NCBI GenBank assembly: GCA_028641055.1
Contig: JAPCYS010000849.1
Span: forward strand, 496,001 to 560,000
DNA length: 64,000 bases
DNA from: Alopecurus myosuroides
Lineage: Eukaryota; Streptophyta; Magnoliopsida; Poales; Poaceae
Direction of reading: 5' to 3'
Under the pieces are notes generated by a model. The model saw nothing but the letters and a program-made list of their open reading frames with translations. It was not told the DNA's origin and did no database searches. This document shows positions 22,692 to 33,528 of this stretch, one piece after another. The first letter of the stretch is position 1; each line of letters begins with the position of its first letter. A program made the translations under genes and the position numbers.

Positions 22692-23739
22692 TGATGCAGT
22701 GCACCCCATTCCACCAAGCATCGCATTGATACACGACAAGGTGAACTCACTCCTCTCTCCATATGACTTCGATGTCTCGGTGAATGGTACGCTACCTCAT
22801 GAAATACCCATCTTCATGTCTAGGTTGGATCACACCATGGAGCCCAAGACGGTGCCCATGATGCTCAAGAACATGCCCAAGAGAGTGCCCGAGAAGCTAG
22901 GAAGGAAGTGGGATAAGACGGCGTCGAGAACGGAGAAGAGACGAGGGAGAAAGGGGAGAAACAGGGCCCCCGGCCTCAACCCCCGGTCAGGACGGACCCC
23001 TACCCTCCTCAGGCCGGCCACCCCCAGAAGGGGCCGGCCTCCCCTCATCCCACCCCGGCCTCAGGCCGGCTGCACCCTGGAGCCAGGCCTCCCCCCCTCG
23101 GAAGCCCCAAGCCGGCCCCCAGGCCGGCTGCCCCCAGGCTGGGGACGCCCAGCTCCCAACCCGGCCTCCCAACCCGCCCCCCCTTCTGCTGCACGAACTC
23201 AAGAGGAAAATGCCCACTTTCACCCCCACCTACCCCCTAGGCTATATAAGGGACTCCGGTGGATAGATCTAGGGTTTAGGGATGAGTTGAGAACTTTGGA
23301 CTTTTCCCTTGTATCCCTCTTGTGAGGTGACTCCTCTTGTGAGGCTACTCCTATGATGTGTATCTAGGATCGTATCAAGATTCACCTCAATTACCTATCC
23401 TATCCCTTTGGGATCTAGTGAGGAATTTCCCAATCTCCCTCTTGTTAATCCTTGAGGTTCTATTGGCGTGGTGGACCGGCCACGGGTGTGAAGCGGTTTC
23501 AATCAAGGTGAGTTCAGTTGGATCGATAGTTCTGTAGGCGGCCCTCAGGGTTTAGTTGACGGATGATTTGGGGTTCTTCAGTTCTTACTAGCTATCTCCC
23601 CTTGATTCCCCATGTTTCCCCTTGATTCTTCCACGATTTCCCCTCGATCCCCTTCGTGTTCTTCGTGTTCATCATTCGTTCTTCGTGTTCTTGGTCAATT
23701 CATGAAGATCGGGCCACCCAAGAGGTCAACCCCTCGTCA
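22692..23739 (+). repeat. E5 5' LTR
   Basis: TGATG...CGTCA. It contains a GGCCGGCC-rich array (about 22970-23170), TATA box TATATAA (23243-23249), U5 with repeated GTTCTTCGTG units (about 23650-23700). The PBS TGGTATCCAGAGC starts at 23742, like the Met tRNA site but with one extra C. Confidence 0.92.
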
Positions 23740-24952
23740 TCTGGTATCCAGAGCTAGATTGACACGAATTCGACCCCCACTCCTCTCCTTTTCCACCAAT
23801 TTTTCTCCTATCCACCATAAATTCGAAAATTTCACCAAAAATAGCCAAAAAAGGATTTTGACCGATCTGTGGATTTGTTGAGTTTTTCGTGGATTTGATC
23901 AGTGGATTTGTTGCTTGAGACCATTCCCCACCTTTCTATTCAGCCACTTTACCCGAATTTGTCCAAAAAAAATCTTAATTTGAGAGGAATTTCGAATTTG
24001 AGCAAAAATCTCAGAAAAATCCTGCTCTTCGATTCTTGGACAGATTTTCAAACGTGTTTTTCTTTGTCGTTGTTGATCCGATTTGAGTGATTCAAGTTTC
24101 CACACAAAGCCCACGACATCATCTACGCAACTACATCAACGGATCGACACGACATCGACATCCACCGTCCGCAAGTCCGTGATCATCCACCGCTTCGGTA
24201 TAACTTGCTTCCGTTTGAACTAACCCCTCTCATTGTGTACCTTTCCTACTTGGACTAGCTCTTTTACATCGCTTGGCATCGCATTTGTGGCACCGAGAGT
24301 GCAAGTTTTGCGCTTGTGAGAGAATAGCTTCGAGAAGGCATTGGCATTTTGGAATCATCATCAAAAACAGAAAATCAAAAAAAAAGGAGAAGAAGCAAAA
24401 AGAGCCAAAAGAAGAAAAAGATCGATGCCAATTGCTATCCATTGTAGGAACGTGTAGCTTCGCGCCGCAAAAGAGAAGAGCGTGACCGGTTTCCACTTTG
24501 TGTATCTTGTTGCCTCTTGTATATTTCGGTTTGAGCTAGCGTCCTCCTTGCGTTGGTGTGGCATTGAGCTTAGTCTTCGATAGGTACATTTTGTCTCCGC
24601 TCGTCCATTGGCCACACTAACCCCATTTATCCCTTGTGTGTGTGTGTGTTCCATTTTAGTTTCCACCATATCATTTCCCTCCACTAGGTTTGGTTTTCGT
24701 GCTAACTTTTCTTTTCGGTTCTTCTCCATGTTTTACAACAAACTTTTCCTTGGATTTGTTGTTTTTCCTCGCCACTTTTCTCGCCCATTTGCCTTCCACA
24801 TATAGTGTGTGTGTTGTCGTTTGCGGGCTTCTTTCGATCTTTTTGGACTCACTTTTTACATACCGCCCTACATCTAGGCTCGTCCACTAGCCTCAATACG
24901 ACCAAAATAGGTAACGTTGGGTAAGTGAGACATCCATTTATTCATATAACCC
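23740..24952 (+). other. E5 leader, including the PBS
   Basis: The PBS lies at 23742-23754. The rest is untranslated: A-rich tract near 24365-24420, TG microsatellite near 24637-24650. No supported gene. Same layout as the leaders of E2, E9 and E12. Confidence 0.75.
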
Positions 24953-27203
24953 TTGTGTGTTTTTGAGATGGCTAGGGAAGGAGTATTCACAAGGCCGAGC
25001 TCGGAAGATAAGGGAACCTCATTCTTCAACAACAACGCCTACCAAAACGTTGTCAATCGCCATGAACACTTTCGTCTTTGCCAACTTGCTCGTGACGGTT
25101 TGGAGCGCTTGGATCATCAACTACAAGCTCATCACACTAGATTCAATGATCACATGGCGAGTATCAAGGGCAACGTGGCCATCCTCGCCAACCGCTATGG
25201 ATCATCATCGACCTCCAAGTCACGAAGAAAAAGCAAACAACCACAAGCTCATCACCAAGCTCGTCGCCATGATCATCACCGACACATGGATGAGACTGGT
25301 AAACCTGGCTCTGATACCACCTCACCGCAAACTCCACCACAAGTTCCGCGACGACATTGGCTCCATCACCACCACCTCGACATCACCAAGGCCGTGGTGA
25401 CCCTCTTCAAGTTCGCCCTCTAAGACCGGATCTTCAACAACATCATCACCCACCTTCTCCAAGCTCGACTCATGACTATGGTTTACATGACTTCGTGGAT
25501 GGTGCTTGCCCACACCAAGGCAAAATGTGCGTCACCACCAAGAGCAAGACCATTGTCAACAAGGTGCCCATGACATTTATTCTAGTGGATGCCGCGACAC
25601 ATGCCTCCAACAACTTCACCACAATGACCACCGGTGCCATCCTCTCCATCATGACTGCCATCGCCAAGCCAATGAGGATGACCCATATGACCTTCCACCG
25701 CCTATCTTTGATGAAGACCCAAATGAGAGACCTCCTCAACATCAAGCAAGTGAGGATGCTCCACATGACTTGTCTTTCCTTATATTTGATGGAGACCCCA
25801 ATGAGAACCCCCATCGACAACAACCAAGTGGGAATGCTCCACATGATCTTTCACTTCCTCTCTTTGATGAAGACCCCAATCGGCTCCCTCATCGACAACA
25901 ACTAAGTGCGGATGCTACTCATGATCTCTCATTTCCTATGTTTGATGAGGAACCACATGAGCGACCACGTCAACAACAAGCAAGTGACGATGACCTCTCA
26001 CTTCCTATTTTTGATGAGGACCCACATGAGCGACCTCGTCAACAACAAGCTAACGGAGATGCTATCCATGATTCTTTACCTCCCATATTGGATGAAGCAC
26101 CGCATCATCAAGACCATGTCGAGAACAACTTGAACGCCCTTTTCCTCAATGTTCCAAGGTTCAAGGACCATGCGCATCATCACCAAGATGAGGAATGGGA
26201 GCCTCCACCTCATCATCACCAAGAATGTGCTTTCTTCTCGCACCCCGCCTTTGATAAAGATCAAGAACATCCTCGGCATGGACTTCATGATCAAGCACAT
26301 GAGCAAGTCCTACACCGCCATATATGTCATGATCCTCTTCCTTCTTCAAGACACGAGGCGAGACTCACTTCAACACCGACACCATTACTCAACCACCTTG
26401 TCCGACATCCTATGAGGAAGGACTATGACCTTCATGATCAAGAGCATGAGCTTCCCTCCTCGCCACAAGCGCAACAACAACATCAAGAGTGCGAAGCTAT
26501 TCCTCCCATGACACAAGATCGACATCACCATATGCATGAGGATACCACTACACCACTCTATGATGAAGACGTTGATGCATGTGACATTGTGAAAGAGGCT
26601 CATCCCTTGCCAACCTCTCCAAGGTCTTATTCTTCTTCGTCTCCAATGACACAAGGAACAACTCCGACTACCAACACCATGAGCCCCTCTAGATCTTCCA
26701 ATGCTATCAACAACGCTATGGAACCATTCAAGAAGAAAGTGTCTCCTACCACCACCTGTAATGAGCCTCAACTCCAATCGATCACAAGTCATTGCTTCAC
26801 ATGTGGTGGGAATGGACACAAATCTTTCGAATGTTCCAAAAACTTGTCCATGGGTGCCAACCAAGATAGAGACCGTGACTCCATGAGTGAAGGCCAATAT
26901 TATGCCTTGCACCAACTTGCTCTTAATTCCTTCGACATGCCGACCAATGGTGACGAAAGCGTCTATTTCAGTGAGGCCAAGAATTCATCGCGAGTGGTGA
27001 CACGAGTTCTTCAAACCTACCCTCAAGATAATGACCAACGATGCAACCTCTCTAGAGCCGGCGTCACTGGCACATCTATCTTTAATGGAGGTAGCGACGC
27101 CTTTGGTGAAACCCTCAACTTGACTTCCAAGAAACTCATTCTGAGCTACACAAGGCCACGCTCAAGGCACCATTCTAGCCAAGGATATCATCATCACCAA
27201 TAA
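24953..27203 (+). pseudogene. gag: E5 Gag-like protein with tandem 26-residue repeats
   Basis: It starts MCVFEMAREGVFTRPSSED, as in E2. Three frames are needed (24953 to about 25360, then about 25357-25530, then 25506-27203), so frameshifts have broken it. The capsid core seen in E2 is absent. In its place are five units of the FDEDPxERPxxQQ type plus one degenerate unit. A CCHC zinc knuckle (CFTCGGNGHKSFEC, 26793-26834) is intact and is followed by SEGQYYALHQLALNS, the start of the protease region. The protease itself is ruined: IFNGGSD stands where E2 has IIDGGSC, so the catalytic D is N. The knuckle could still bind element RNA. The frame ends at TAA (27201-27203) but stays open in the same frame afterwards. 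Confidence 0.8.
25698..26110 (+). repeat. Tandem 78-bp repeats coding FDEDPxERPxxQQ units in E5 Gag
   Basis: Unit starts are IFDEDPNERP, IFDGDPNENP, LFDEDPNRLP, MFDEEPHERP, IFDEDPHERP, then degenerate ILDEAPHH. Spacing is 26 codons (23 between units four and five). E2 has one such unit at the corresponding place and E9 has three. Confidence 0.85.
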
Positions 27204-28657
27204 CCACTTCAGGATGCTACAAGGCATGGCTTACACTACCACATCACGGAGATGATGGAGCCTTCTTCGACACAAGCCATGACCTTACCTCCTCCTCCAA
27301 GAAAACCCAACATTCCACACTTGGATATCACCCCAAGAGACGAGATGATCAAGCCGTCCTCGCCACATGCTATGACACTACCGACTCTAAGATATGCAAC
27401 GACTTCGACAAACCCTCACACCTCTTGTGCCAAAACCTGGGAGCCTTCTAGTGTCCCCTATCAAGCTTCTAGTGAGATGAGTGGTGAAAGAGCGATCCAC
27501 CATCACGTGAGTAAGAGCCACAAGCCCATCATGAGTGTTCTTAGAGGCATCTCCATGATAGCCACCAAAAGCGAGATGAGAGTTGAGAGCAAAACCCCAT
27601 TTGTGCTCTTTGACACTAACAGCTTACCAACTCTTTCTCCATATTTGTTGTCTATTTTGCAGAGATTTAGTGACCCTATCAAGCATGCTAGACCTCATGG
27701 ACTTCTCCACATACAAGGCTCTCCACACTGCATGAACATCAACACTGGCTTGAAGATTTGGAAGGCGTACATTTCGCTCGTCATGATCCACATGGAGTTT
27801 GACAAGCGTATCCATGACAATGCATTCTCCATCCACATTCCTCAAGTCAACATCTACACGGCGCTCCCCAAGCACGTCAATGACCACGCCTTCTACGCCT
27901 ACATACCACATGTCACGATGTGCATGGAGTTCGACAAGTGAATCCACGACAACAACTTCTACGCCTACATCCCTCATGTCAAGATGTACTTGGAGTTCCA
28001 CAAGCGCTTCCACGACAACGCCTTCTCCATCTAAATCCCACACGTCAAGATGCACTTGGAGTTTGAAAAGCGTGTCAATGGCAATGACTACCACGAATAC
28101 ATACCAATCGTCGAGATGCACTTGGAGTTCGACAAACGCGTCAACGACAATGACCACCACGACTACATGCCAACCGCCAAGATGTACATGGACTTCGACA
28201 TCAGAATCAACGACAACGCAACCAATGGAGTGGCGTGCAACCAATACGTCAAGTTCATCTACACTCTACCGCTCCCGCAAGCAATGGAGCAACCACCTCT
28301 TGAGCTCTTCGACGACGCCTACAACGCATTCCAAGAACTTCCTCGCCCATCCAATGAGGACCATGTCAAGATCGTCATCGCCTTTGGACCACACCCGCAC
28401 CAAGCATACCGTGGCATGACCTTCGATAAGAGGCTCAACTTCAACGACTACACCGCCTTTCAAGATCTTCATCAACCAACCAATGCGAACCATTTCAACA
28501 TCGTTATCGCATTTGGACTACCACCACTTCGAGCCTACCGTGGCATGACCTTCGACAAGCGGCTAAACTTCAACGACACCTTCGTCGTCAACATTCCTTC
28601 TCCCTCTCATGAATGGATGGAGCAAGAGTCGAGGGCGACTCTTTTCCAAGGGGGAGA
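27204..28657 (+). pseudogene. E5 replacement ORF: linker plus 22-residue repeats plus 44-residue repeats
   Basis: It is in the same frame as the last part of Gag, with stops at 27201 (TAA), 27939-27941 (TGA, a CGA in sister units) and 28032-28034 (TAA). The first third matches the E2 segment between protease and RT (SGERAIHHHVSKSHKP, later LLSILQRFSDP against LLHLLQEFEDV of E2). Then, where RT should start, come seven 22-residue units of the form VxMxxEFDKRxxDNxxxxYIPH. A bridge (QYVKFIYTLPLPQ) leads to two units of about 44 residues with AYRGMTFDKRLNFND. It ends ESRATLFQGGDD, the same type of C-terminus as E2 Pol, and stays open into the LTR (to 29117). I know no family for the repeats. E9 carries the same ORF. 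Confidence 0.75.
27780..28230 (+). repeat. Seven 66-bp (22-codon) tandem repeats in E5
   Basis: Units keep M-x-x-E-F-D-K-R, then D-N, then Y-I-P-H. They differ from each other by substitutions only; the length of 22 codons is constant. E9 has five units in the corresponding place. Confidence 0.88.
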
Positions 28658-29705
28658 TGATGCATTGCACCCCATTCCACCAAGCACCGCATTGATACAA
28701 GACAAGGTGATCTCACTCCTCTCTCCATATGACTTCGGTGTCTCAAGGAATGGTACGCTACCTCATGAAATACCCCTCTTCATGTTTAGGTTCGATCACA
28801 CCATGGAGCCCAAGAAGGTGCCCACGATGCTCAAGAACATGCCCAAGACGGTGCCCGAGAAGCTAGGAAGGAAGTGGGAGAAGATGGTGTCGAGAACGGA
28901 GAAGAGACGAGGGAGAAAGGGGAGAAACAGGGCCCCCAGCCTCAACCCTCGGCCAGGCCGGCCCCCTCCCCTCCTCAGGCCGGCTACCCCCCAGAAGGGG
29001 CCGGCCTCCCCTCATCCCACCCCGGCCTCAGGTCGGCTGCACCCTGGAGCCAGCCCCCCCTCCCCTAGGAAGCCCCCGGCCCCCACCCCGGCCCCAGGCC
29101 GGCTGCCCCCAGGCTAGGGCGCCCAGCTCCCACCCCGGCCTCCCAGGCCGGCCCTCCTGCTGCTGCACGAAATCAAGAGGAAAATGCCCGTTTTCACCCC
29201 ACCTACCCCCCTACGCTATATAAGGGACTCCGGTGGCTAGATCTAGGGTTTAGGGATGATTTGAGAACTCCGGGCTTTGCCCTTGTATCCCTCTTGTGAG
29301 GTGACTCCTCTTGTGAGGCTACTCCTATGATGTGTATCTAAGATCCTATCAAGATTCACCTCAATTACCTATCCTATCCCTTTGGCATCTAGTGAGGAAT
29401 TGCCCAATCTCCCTCTTGTTAATCCTTGAGGTTCTACTGGCGTGGTGGACCGGCCACGGTTGTGAAGCGGTTTCAATCAAGGTGAGTTTAGGTGGATCGA
29501 TCATTCCGTAGGTGGCCCTCGGAGTTTAGTTGACGGATGATTTGGGGTTCTTCGGTTCTTACTAGTTATCTCCCCTCGATTACCCACGTTTCCCCTTTAA
29601 TTCTTCCATGATTTCCCCTCGATCCCCTTCGTGTTCATCGTTCGTTCTTCGTGTTCTTGGTCAAATCGTGAAGATCGGCCCACCCAAGAGGTCAACCCCT
29701 CATCA
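28658..29705 (+). repeat. E5 3' LTR
   Basis: TGATGCATTG...CTCATCA, 1,048 bp, TATA box TATATAA at 29217-29223, GGCC-rich array about 28945-29150. It follows the polypurine tract (AAGGGGGAGA, 28648-28657). Confidence 0.92.
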
Positions 29706-29710
29706 ACTCG

Positions 29711-30216
29711 ACTCTCACGATCTCGTTACCAACCATATAGGGAGAACCGTACACGATTGATATCCACGGCAATCGCTGAAACAACTCCACGATGTTATCA
29801 ACCTGGCCAACGACACGATCAACCTGTCCACGAAGGACTTTTCCTGCGTGCAAATCTAGAACAAGCAAGAAAATAATTGTGTAAGCAATCTGAAATTGCG
29901 GATATGGTAGATGAATATAATAGTCTCAAAAGACAAGAATTGGGGTTCCGATAGACTGTCTTGTGGTTGCACTAGTCGCTACGAGCGGAGACAAATAAAA
30001 GTAGCAACGACTAAACTTTTCTAAACAAAACCCAATCTAATCCTAATACTTTGGTATACTATTTATTTAGATCCCAGACGCGTGAACCGACGGCGGCAGC
30101 AGAGGCCGCCTCCACGGAGCACTCATGTGTTGGTCGCATGTCCCTGGGACCGGCCTCCTGTAGTATTCGATGTATGCATGAACTCAACGCATGCATGTGC
30201 TACATCATGTCGAAAT
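29711..30216. other. Unassigned stretch right of E5
   Basis: No supported gene or LTR end. The first 160 bases are of mixed composition, and about 30075-30160 is GC-rich. It continues from 22686 across the E5 insertion. Confidence 0.35.
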
Positions 30217-31433
30217 CACTAGAAAAAGGGAAGCCTTCGGGAAAGTCACCCTCGCGCATTATGCTTGCGATAAGTGTCGCGTTTTTCCTTCGCGTGCACT
30301 CTCCACGCGCCAAGTGTCATGTTATCCTTCCTCGCGGCCCCCCGCGAGTGTTTGCATGCATGACAAGTGGCAGCACGAGAGATTTTTGGTGGTATTTTTC
30401 TCTTCCCACCCACGGACGGGTGGACACGCATTTATTTCGATATTCGTATTTTCAAAATAAATATCTCAAGAACAGTATTTCGGAATTACGAATCATTTTC
30501 ATATTTGAGATCCTCGCGTCAAGATCTTCAAAACAAGATCCCATGTTGATAGGTTTCGAGAAACTTTTTTTTTGTACACACCCAGAATCAACGCGGATAT
30601 ATGCCCAGTTACACACATATGTACGTCCAGATATAGTGACCGCAGTACGTCCCAAGTGCAGTGCTAACATACACCCACGTGTACCACGGGTGTATGTCCA
30701 GGAGGATGTACACCCAGGTACAGTGCTGACGTACGCCCACGTGCACCGCGGTTGTACACCCAGCGTGCATATACTTTCAGTAGCAATGTGCGTGTACTTT
30801 CAGGTACACCACGTTTAAACTTTTAGAAGCAACGTGTGTATACTTTCAGAAGTAGCGTGTGTATACTTTCAGTAGCAACTTTTGTATGCTTTCAGATACA
30901 ACATATATGTACATTTTAGATGAAGCGGCGTAGGCGCTTTTTTCGAGGCGAAGCCGAGCGGCAGCACGAGGCAACGTCGAGCCGTAGCACGCATTACGAC
31001 CAATGCACGCTTCGACTAATGCACATAACGACCTATGTACCCCCTTCAAGATCTTTATAAATGGTTATCGAGGCGAAACCGAGGTGTAAAAAATATCGAG
31101 GTGAAGCCGAGCATCGTTATAAACTGCTACTGGATGTATAAACTGCTACTCAAAGTACAAACGGTATAGAACAGGAAGTATAAAGTACGGGAAAATTTAT
31201 CGAAACCTATCAATATGGGATCTAGTTTTAAAGATCTCGACGCGAGGATCTCAAATATGAAAACGGTACGTTTCTCGAGATATTTCATTTCTAAAAACGA
31301 ATCTCAAAATTAATGCGTGCAACGAAACGTACACGGTTGGTTCGCTCGCACCCTTGTACGCTCCACCCCGCCACGCGTCCATCGCTCGTGGTGGCCTTCC
31401 GTAAACTCGCGAGAGGCTTCCCTTTCTTTAGTG
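30217..31433. mobile_element. E6: foldback element with CACTA...TAGTG ends and internal repeats
   Basis: Left end CACTAGAAAAAGGGAAGCC (30217) and right end GGCTTCCCTTTCTTTAGTG (31433) are inverted copies, and homology continues inward for about 350 bases per arm (for example CATATTTGAGATCCTCGCGTC in both). The core (about 30590-30920) has repeats around GTGTATACTTTCAGTAGCAAC and around TACACCCA. CACTA ends suggest a non-autonomous En/Spm-type transposon, but the three bases flanking the ends (AAT left, GCA right) do not match, and arms this long are unusual for that group. No transposase frame is present. Confidence 0.55.
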
Positions 31434-32359
31434 GCACCCGCATCGTGTGCATATTTTGGACTCTCGGTTTTTGGTCCTTGGAGCCACACGCCACATGCAT
31501 TGGGCCCCACTCCATCACCGGAATAACTGGAGAAATTAGCTCCATGTTGAAACGCCCGTACACGCACGCACTTTCAAACTGATGTACGCTTCCACAAAAT
31601 CTTCAATTTTTGGAGTTGGTTGTCCTGTTAGCACGATACTTAACGTGGACCGGTGTTGTAGCGTCTTGTTGTAATCTGCGTTGCATATGCATGTATCCAA
31701 GGTGTCCATGTCCTCATCATCCTCCTGTCCTTGTAAGAAAGTCGTCCTCGACTTTCATCAACCTAAAATCCATCACAGATAGCAAATATATTCTCTTGTG
31801 ACAATGTTAGCTCATGAGAGTTAGACACACGATTTGTAATCCACTGCATATTATCTATATATGAAGTATGTGGGTGTAAATAAACGTGATAAAGCATGTC
31901 CATATCGGAAGGTGAAGTGCTCATTGTAAAAAATTCAGAATTAATAGCAATCATAGTATGTCTTGTCTCTAAGTGAGTTGTATTATGTTGCTGAGTTGTA
32001 TTGTGGTTTACTATTTCATCAGGAGTCATATGTAACAAGTTAATTATTTTTCCTTCAAACATGAGAGTCTATGAATTTTTCCTACCATGATGGATAACAC
32101 TATTATCATATTACCAAGGTCGACCCAATAATAACGAGCATGCTTGCATAGGTACGACATCACAGTAAACATAGTCATGATAAGAACCAAGCGTAAAGTG
32201 CACTCTCACACGACGTGTTACCTTCAACTTACCACATTCATTGAGCCCTTGGATGTAATATGTACGGGGGTGTCGTGTAGTGGTGAGACAAATCTTCTCC
32301 GCCATCTCTATACTTGTCAAATTATTTCAACTCCCTCCATCAATGATTACACGAATTGA
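31434..32359 (-). pseudogene. E7: decayed CRM-like element (protease region, C-terminal tail, LTR start)
   Basis: The minus strand shows, in order, VIIDGGS followed by a stop where cysteine is expected, NNLTSIEMAEKI, then YYIQGLNECGKL ... LLLGRPW (32320-32111), then HMTPDEIVNH (from 32062), and finally a tail of the type SRTTFLQGQEDDEDMD read at about 31758-31705. That tail passes over a polypurine tract into an LTR start (TGATGAGGACATGG at 31719). RT and integrase are absent, as in E10, so this was probably also non-autonomous. E8 cuts it just upstream of VIIDGG. The LTR is recognisable only next to 31719; its far end could not be placed. Confidence 0.65.
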
Positions 32360-32478
32360 TGTAACATCCCAGTGTTTGGGAGTTTATAAGGATCAAAATA
32401 TAATATGTGCAATTTGCAATGCATGCATCTAAAAATACAGGAATTTTTTGCGCGAAAGTTTAAACGAAGCAAAGTGAC

Positions 32479-33528
32479 TGATGAAGTGTTGACCTCTAAG
32501 TTGGCCCGATCTTCACGAATCGACAAGAACGAACGAAGAACGCACGAAGAACGCGATGAACACGATGAACACGAGAGGGGGAATCGAGGGAAATCGAGGG
32601 CAAACGCGTGGAAACACAAAAGGGGGAAGATAACTCGTGAAGCCTACGAGGGATCACAAACCCAAGTCAACAACACGCTAATTGAAACCGTTTCTCTTAC
32701 CGGCCGGTCCACCGATCCAACAGAAGCCGCAAGGGGAAGGTTGGCAAGTGCTACTAGAATCACTATGTGAGAGAGTAGCTCCTTGGAGAGATCTTGATAC
32801 AATCCTAGATGAACATCATCAACATAGGAGTAGCCTCATAAGAGGAGTCACCTCAAAAGAGGGATACAAGGGCAAAGCCCGAAACTCTCGAAAACAATGC
32901 TCAAAACTATTCCTATCCCTAGATCTAGCCACCGGAGTCCTTTATATAGTTGGGGTCGAAACGGTGCCAAAACGGGCAATTTTCGTGCATTTCGGGGCCA
33001 CCCCGGCCTGGGAGCCGGCCTGGCCGGCCTGGAACCCGGCCTGGGGCCAGGGTGGGGCGCAGAGGCTGGCCTGGAAGGCCAGGCCGGCCTGGGGCCGGGG
33101 TGGGAAGGGGCCAGGCCGGCCTGGAGGCCGGCCCCCTCTGTGGGGTGCCCGGCCTGGGGCCGGGGTGGGGGGAGCCAGGCCGGCCTTGAGGCCGGGGCGC
33201 TCGGGCAGGGGGCCGGCCTGGGAGGCCAGCCCGAGGCCGGGGGTGAGGCCGGGAGGCACCATTTTCCCCCGTTCTTCCTCCTCGGAGCTCCGAACTTGAC
33301 GCCGTCTTCACCTGCTTCTTCCTAGCTTCGTGTGCCCCTTCTCGGATGTGTTCTTGAGCATCTTGGGCACCGTCTTGGGTCTCCGTGTGATCCCACCTAT
33401 GCATGTAGAGGAGGATTTCATGAGGTAGAGCACCGTTCACCAAGACACCGGAAACATACGGAGAGAGGAGTGAGTTCACCTTGTGAAGTGTCGATGTTGT
33501 GCTTGGTTGAATACGGTGGGCTGCATCA
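32479..33528 (-). repeat. E9 3' LTR (1,050 bp)
   Basis: On the plus strand it begins TGATGAAGTG and ends GCTGCATCA. TATA box on the minus strand at 32941-32948; GGCC-rich array 33000-33260. It is about 48 bases shorter than the 5' LTR, mainly because the GGCC array and a GGGTCGAAACGG unit have fewer copies. Confidence 0.92.

Larger units (their letters stand above)
22692..29705 (+). mobile_element. E5: non-autonomous CRM-like retrotransposon, RT and integrase replaced by a repeat ORF
   Basis: Complete from LTR to LTR: both LTRs are 1,048 bp and the TSD ACTCG flanks it (22687-22691 and 29706-29710). PBS at 23742, polypurine tract AAGGGGGAGA before 28658. The interior has a leader, a gag-like region, the linker that precedes RT in E2 (SGERAIHHHVSKSHKP), and then an array of 22-residue repeats instead of RT, RNase H and integrase. 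LTR and gag start are clearly related to E2, so an E2-like element is the likely helper. The two LTRs differ at several sites within the first 100 bases, so it is not a very recent insertion. Confidence 0.92.

Noticed and set aside
27780..28230. CRISPR-like array
   Set aside because: The 66-bp units are adjacent without spacers, diverged and in frame; this is a protein-coding tandem repeat in a eukaryotic element.
29631..30818. Open frames of 81 and 255 codons near the left end of E6
   Set aside because: They run through the foldback arm and the repeated core without any recognised motif.
33000..33262. Long open frames with repeated PGLRPA-type or GRPGRPP-type peptides in several frames and both strands (also 22830-23229, 39044-39701, 56736-57254, 59899-60447)
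   Set aside because: They are by-products of the GGCC-rich LTR arrays, which lack stop codons in most frames. No start context, no conserved frame between copies.
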